Below, in pieces: positions 34,525-40,000 of a DNA stretch of 40,000 nucleotides (position 1 is its first letter; each line of letters starts with the position of its first letter). The DNA comes from Glandiceps talaboti (Eukaryota > Hemichordata > Enteropneusta > Spengelidae), in the NCBI RefSeq assembly GCF_964340395.1, contig NC_135568.1, positions 3,170,001 through 3,210,000 on the forward strand, read 5' to 3'. The notes below the pieces were generated by a model, which saw only the letters and a program-made list of their open reading frames with translations, did no database searches and was not told where the DNA came from. The position numbers and the translations under genes are program-made.

Positions 34525-37500
34525 AAAATAAAATAATTATACCAGCGCCAGTAATATCAAAGACAAATCTGGGAAAGTAATGGCAATTTTGAACATTTTT
34601 ACTCGTATGTCAAACACAGCAGAACCAGTGACGTAGACACGCGTTGTCATGACAAAGACGTTAGTTGTCGTGGCGTAGAACGACCAGAGTATATATTCCA
34701 TATTTTTTGTCCAACCTGGCTTGTGCATGGTATAATGGAAATTAAACATTAATATCAATACTATACTATGACACATATTTTGGACGATGAATACAGAAAC
34801 TGTTCATACACAAAGACTGTTGGATATATGTGGTTACCAAATTATTAGTAACTTGATAGAAATTAATTTATTCACATATTTTTAATCTGACATTACACGG
34901 AAGGATTAGAGTCCAGATAACAGATCAGAATGCAGAGTTGACCCGGGCACACTTTTATATAAAACAGTTAGTAGTAAAGCCATTGTGTTATTCTACTTAC
35001 TGAAGTAGTGTGATTTTTTTGTGACAAGGACTGTCTCATGATTGATGACAATACGATAGTTTGAAATAGTAACCGACTCTTTGTTATTATAAACATCACG
35101 CAATATCAATATATCGTGGAGATATGTGGGCAAGAGATGTACGTACACAGGGTTAGCCATCACGACATGTATACAGCTAGTCTTGGTTACTGATAGATTT
35201 CACTAGTTGTATTATGCCTATGTGACTCCACTTCCATCCCCACCCCACTCCCATACACAAGAAAATATTAACCTTTATTACATCAATTTGCCAGGCTTTG
35301 ACTGATTTCGGTTTCATTTTATCCCGGTAACAGCTTATAAGAGGTCAACTCGGGTTTAGTAAAATAGTCAGACTTCATTTTCTGCTACACACTGTTTGAT
35401 ACAATGTTTGACCAACAAAAGTGATTTTTCATTGAAGATGTCTGATACATTGTCGAAGTTTAGTTGTTATACACAATCCATATGGTGTGATTGAAGGTTT
35501 GCGATATTAACCATTTAATATGTTAATATTTTGTGACATAGCTTTTAAAAATCCCCTTACCATTATCACTTTTTGAGATATAGAAATTTGTATAAAAACT
35601 TATGCGTGCTAGAAATATGATATCTGAAATTACAAATAAAAAAAATAATTTATCTTATGTTTGCATCACCCTATACCATCCAAACATGTTTATGTATTTC
35701 GGTTGAATGTACAGTGTATTTTGATTGACAGCATGTTTACAGGTTGACCTTTCAACTAACCTTCTTACCAGCTGTCCAGCGATTTGACCTGCAATTATAT
35801 GTAGTTCTTTCACCAGCCTATGTATGCCTGTAATTTAGTATTTTGTAAGTATTTCATAAACGTTCAAACTCACCCAATAAACGTATTGTGTTCACAGATG
35901 TTCAGAAAACACATTTCGTCCAGTTTCCCCAGGTTTCATACTTCTCCAACTGTCAATGTATATAGGTACCAAATCTAAACGTTTGTTTCTCTACTTATCG
36001 TGCGCATAACAAATTGAGGCAGCAAGAGAACGGAATGTATATGTCAGAGCTAAATATGCAGCGCCCTCATAGTTATTTCTGTTATTGCATGATTCTATAC
36101 ACCAAATCAAATGTCATCTATAAAATTAAGCAATTTATCATTTTTTTCCAAATGTCATTGTGTTATCAAACTATCCTATACTAAACAAATAACCTTTACG
36201 ATGCCCTTTGTAAGATCAGAGCATAGAATTCACTGCATAAAAATCAACATTTCTGAGTTCGATGGAAGTGTCAGAGTTACGTCAAATACCACCTGTTGAT
36301 TAAGCATTATGGGAAATATGATAATATACATGTCCGGCATAATGAAAGATGCATTGTGGGAAATATAATTTGATATGTTAACCTGTCATAAGGATTGTGC
36401 ATTATATTATTATATTATTATATTATTCATTCGTGCTCCATCTTTTTCACAAAGTATTCCATCAGTCAACGCATTGAATGGGTCTTATGACAGGACTACG
36501 TGTTGTTTCAATGTGAGCAACATAGTGGGTGTACATAATTCTAAATTAACACATAACGCTTTTCAAGCCTCTTCGCTCATAATAACCACTTTATCAAAAG
36601 AGTAAACTGTGTTTAATATCTAAAATCTGTATAATCTTATATTAACTTCGGTATATAATACATTTTCAGCTTGACAGATACATAGGCATTAAAATACAAA
36701 TTAAAATTGGGATAAGATTGACGTGATTCTTTTTAACAGAGTTTTGACTCGCGTTCTTTATTTATCCAATAGTTATTTCCACGGTAACAGCTTGCCTCCG
36801 GATATAACGTATTTTCATTTGGATTTCATTGCCTAACATTGTCATATTTACAACTTAATTAGTATAGGCTGTACATTTCTCTTTTTATTTAATTTCTGTC
36901 CAAACCTTTCAAAATCAGTTTATTACCCATCCTTACATTATTTATTTTTATTATTACGTTACTTTAACAATAATATCCCTCGTGGGGTAATTCGTCTTGC
37001 AACAACACAGATACCAAAAAAATGAAAGACATACATGAAAATGTAAAATACGGCTACACAAATATACAAAGTCATTTAAAATATTACATAAAACAGGCCT
37101 ACACATTTGTGCCTTTTTACAGTCGAATGGCAGAGGGAATATAACTGAGTCGAGAACGACGTGCCCTTCAAATTTCTATACTTTAGACCCAGGGGAAGCG
37201 CCTCAATGTTTTAGCTAAAGCCTCAGCAGATATCGTTATCGAGAAATCATATTAATATCCTTTAAGCCCAAGTGTTCCACTTCCAGCAATTAAATATGCA
37301 TTCGGTTTATACATATGTCTTGTGTGTCATCTTGTTTGACAAGTTCATTGCAAATATTTACTGTTTATAATTATTTCTTGGTGTGGGTTCCACACAGAAA
37401 TTTAATATTCAAATACCATTACTTTGGAACATATTATTGCAGACAAAAAGACGGCGGAATTCATAATTTATTAATTTTCTCTCAAAACATGACAGAGTCC

Positions 37501-37923
37501 CTTGTCATTTGTCAAAACCCAACAGGCGTGATAATACATATTAATTTATAATTGTTATTTGTCAATTTATTTAATGATGCGTTATTACATGGTGAATTGC
37601 CTGGGGCCATTTTAGGACACTATCTATTCAGACAATTTTAAACATCAACACTATTTCCTAAGCCCAACAGAATTTCGTGATAAATTGGTTTCAACTCCCT
37701 TCACAAAAATGTGCGTGAAATACATCTAGTTTTATTCCTCGCACGTGTTCCATGATATGTTTATTTTGAATATACCACCACACCCAAATTTAATTCACGA
37801 ACGTAGACCCTTACTATTACTAAAGTTAAAACTACTCAGTTATTCGCCGGAAACATGTACCCTGAACAAACGTTTCTTAAAATATCACATTTGTAACTTT
37901 AAATCCAGTCATAGCTATTCGAG
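34525..37923. other. Non-genic stretch
   Basis: AT-rich, frames under 80 codons, no recognisable protein or RNA motif. It contains a small 8-bp-period ATTATATT repeat, listed separately. Confidence 0.6.
36401..36427. repeat. ATTATATT octanucleotide repeat, 3.4 copies
   Basis: Three exact 8-bp units and a partial fourth. Confidence 0.85.
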
Positions 37924-37955
37924 CCTTTTAAGGATCGTTGTTTAGCATATACTAA

Positions 37956-38243
37956 CCATATAAGGATCGATATTTACCATGTACTAACCATATAAAGATC
38001 TATATTTACCATGTACTAACCATATACGGATCTATATTTACCATGTACTAACCATATAAGGATCGATATTTACCATGTACTAACCATATAAGGATCTATA
38101 TTTACCATGTACTAACCATATAAAGATCTATATTTACCATGTACTAACCATATACGGATCTATATTTACCATGTACTAACCATATAAGGATCTATATTTA
38201 CCATGTACTAACCATATAAGGATCGATATTTACCATGTACTAA
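37956..38243. repeat. 32-bp minisatellite, nine units, with higher-order pattern
   Basis: Nine head-to-tail units of exactly 32 bp start at 37956, 37988, 38020, 38052, 38084, 38116, 38148, 38180 and 38212. A degenerate copy precedes the array (from about 37924) and a broken one follows. All units share TATTTACCATGTACTAACCA across the junction. Units differ at only a few sites (taagg/taaag/tacgg and atcga/atcta), which defines four variants in the order a-b-c-a-d-b-c-d-a. The b-c pair recurs exactly four units (128 bp) apart, pointing to amplification of a multi-unit block. Confidence 0.96.
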
Positions 38244-38249
38244 CCATTG

Positions 38250-40000
38250 ACGAATTTTGGGAACAGGCTGAGTTTATACATGTTTGGCGTTATTATTGCG
38301 ATGTATTTAAAAGGTACTCATAGCATCCTGCTCACTGAAGCATACTCATTAATCATTACGATTGATTGAACTCATACCTGTTATAAGGATATAATTTATA
38401 AAATGATCCAATGACGTCATTTATTATACGTATAAAATGTCGTGGTAATCCCTACTACGTAATCAACTGTTCTAACAATGCCAGGAAAAAATCATAATAT
38501 TATTGAAGCATGCATCAACATTAATATTATACTAGAATAGTTTAATCAAAGTTTTATGTAAGTAGAATGTTTATAAACTCAGCTTCTGCCACTGTAAAAT
38601 AACTATATCATATATGGTACAATGGCTTATTCAATCTATGTTACAAATATTCAGTTAGAGTGCCTCGATATTTTGCCGACATGGAAATGCATGTAAGTAG
38701 TACTCGGAAAATTAATTACCTGATGGACTGGTTTACAGGTCAAGGTAACCCTAATTTCCACACCTAATTATAGGATCGGAGTCAACTACTTCAAGGTGTG
38801 ACCACCATACAGGTATATATACTGGTATTTAACTAGACAGAGAATCAGGGGCCAAATGTTTCAACATGACTTAACTGGGCTTACTTTACATGTAGCAGCA
38901 AGTTTGTAAATGGAAAACATCGTATACAGTACGCATGTCTGAGATCTCATTATAAGGAATTCGCTTCATCACCATTTGCAACACTGTGTATGTTTTGCGT
39001 GATTATTTCTGTACCCTACATAGCCAAAAGAGGCTTCAATCAAAGATTGGGCATGTGCCATTTTAAAAGGGGAAGTTTCCTTATTCTCTTCTATATTGAA
39101 AAGAACAAGTTAATTTGATTTATACGCACATTGACGATGGCAAAAGACACGCGTAATGCTTGATGATGTAAAAATAACATTTTGGGTAATTGGGCAATAT
39201 CTTAATGAATACCCTGAGATGACAAAATGCACGTGTCCTAACAATAATGTGCCATATAATTTAGTATACGTTGGTGATAATTAATGACACAAGAACAACA
39301 ATACTTATAGAAGGCATTCAATTCAAATGTGATTGACACTTCAAATTAAGATTTACCTCTAGCATTAAAACAAAGATGGCCGCCATTCTTAATGAAAATG
39401 TTGATGTAAGCTATAGTTTACGGGATAAAGTCACTATGCTTTCTATTGTGTTTACAGATATTTGGCGGGAGGGGTTAAATCATTGAAATTAGCAGTAAAT
39501 GTTTAACATTTTGGTTTTTACTGCAAGTTATCTATTATAGTTGAAAGATAAACTGCGTTGGTCTTTAAAAAACAAATTGTTTTTTACGACTATGTACAGA
39601 ATATTGTATAACAAATGACAAAGCAGCCTATCAGCGATTATGCAAATCTGATTTAGTTCAATTCATGAAAATATGGGTATAACTCGTAAAAATAAGCGAG
39701 GAGGGGTCATCTGGGTCTTTACTCTTTGAGGCAAAGACAGGGTGGACACTGTATTTTGTACAGAACAGCCGGTGTATCTACGACAAGCATGGCTGGCGAT
39801 GCAGCTTTTGTGATCGATGAGATTAATTTCCCACAATAAAACGAAACACAGCTGAGAACTACTCCATCGAGTTTTGATCGATTCGAATGTATCGGTTTAT
39901 TTCGTGCAGCAGCTTTCAATTTATTGATGTATTTTGAAAGGCGATGGTACTTTTCTCTTTATATCTATCCCTTTGACGGAGTTCATAAAAATATTTATCA
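38250..40000. other. Non-genic right edge
   Basis: No gene is supportable. A full CRE palindrome lies at 38412-38419. Near 39789 a well-framed ATG (Ala at -3, G at +4) opens only 16 codons before a stop. The overlapping 66-codon minus-strand frame (39719-39919) has no known motif. Confidence 0.5.

Noticed and set aside
39719-39919. 66-codon minus-strand frame and a short plus-strand ATG in good context near 39789
   Set aside because: The plus-strand frame stops after 16 codons and the minus-strand frame has no motif; neither has convincing splice sites.

Overview
This is an AT-rich, intron-dominated piece of an invertebrate nuclear genome. The protostome-style acetylcholine-receptor gene, the large introns and the abundant compound tetranucleotide microsatellites (CAGA/GTCT, ATAC, CATC, ATTG) fit a lophotrochozoan, most likely a mollusc. 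That placement is an inference; no marker in the window fixes the species. Nearly all long ORFs are microsatellite read-through or chance frames in introns.

The one gene I can support lies on the minus strand. It is the 5' part of a nicotinic-acetylcholine-receptor-type (Cys-loop) ion-channel subunit. Five coding exons join with matching splice phases: signal peptide (24636-24699), an unusual 38-residue exon with two cysteines (17951-18064), the N-terminal helix and first strand (14625-14764), a 45-bp exon (12721-12765) and the WTD...WLPE...LYN exon (6865-6971). Together they give 470 nt, or 156 codons plus 2 nt. The Cys-loop, loops B and C and the membrane segments are not in the window; the gene must continue off the left edge. 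A plausible promoter (TATA-like element and two inverted CCAAT boxes) sits just upstream of exon 1.

Layout: 1-6864 is intron 5 (incomplete), with a 560-bp compound microsatellite, a strong G-quadruplex motif and a 55-bp duplication. 6972-12720 is intron 4, with a large ATTG/CTTA array. 12766-14624 is intron 3. 14765-17950 is intron 2, with a perfect 137-bp-period tandem duplication and a 275-bp piggyBac-like MITE next to exon 2. 18065-24635 is intron 1, with long TA and CAGA arrays. 24911-40000 is upstream flank with no gene I can recognise. It holds several microsatellites, a 48-bp-arm hairpin element (34397-34524) and a nine-copy 32-bp minisatellite with higher-order structure (37956-38243).

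No RNA gene, CRISPR array or operon is present. The most interesting biology is the extra phase 1-1 exon placed between the signal peptide and the ligand-binding domain of an otherwise classically organised receptor gene.
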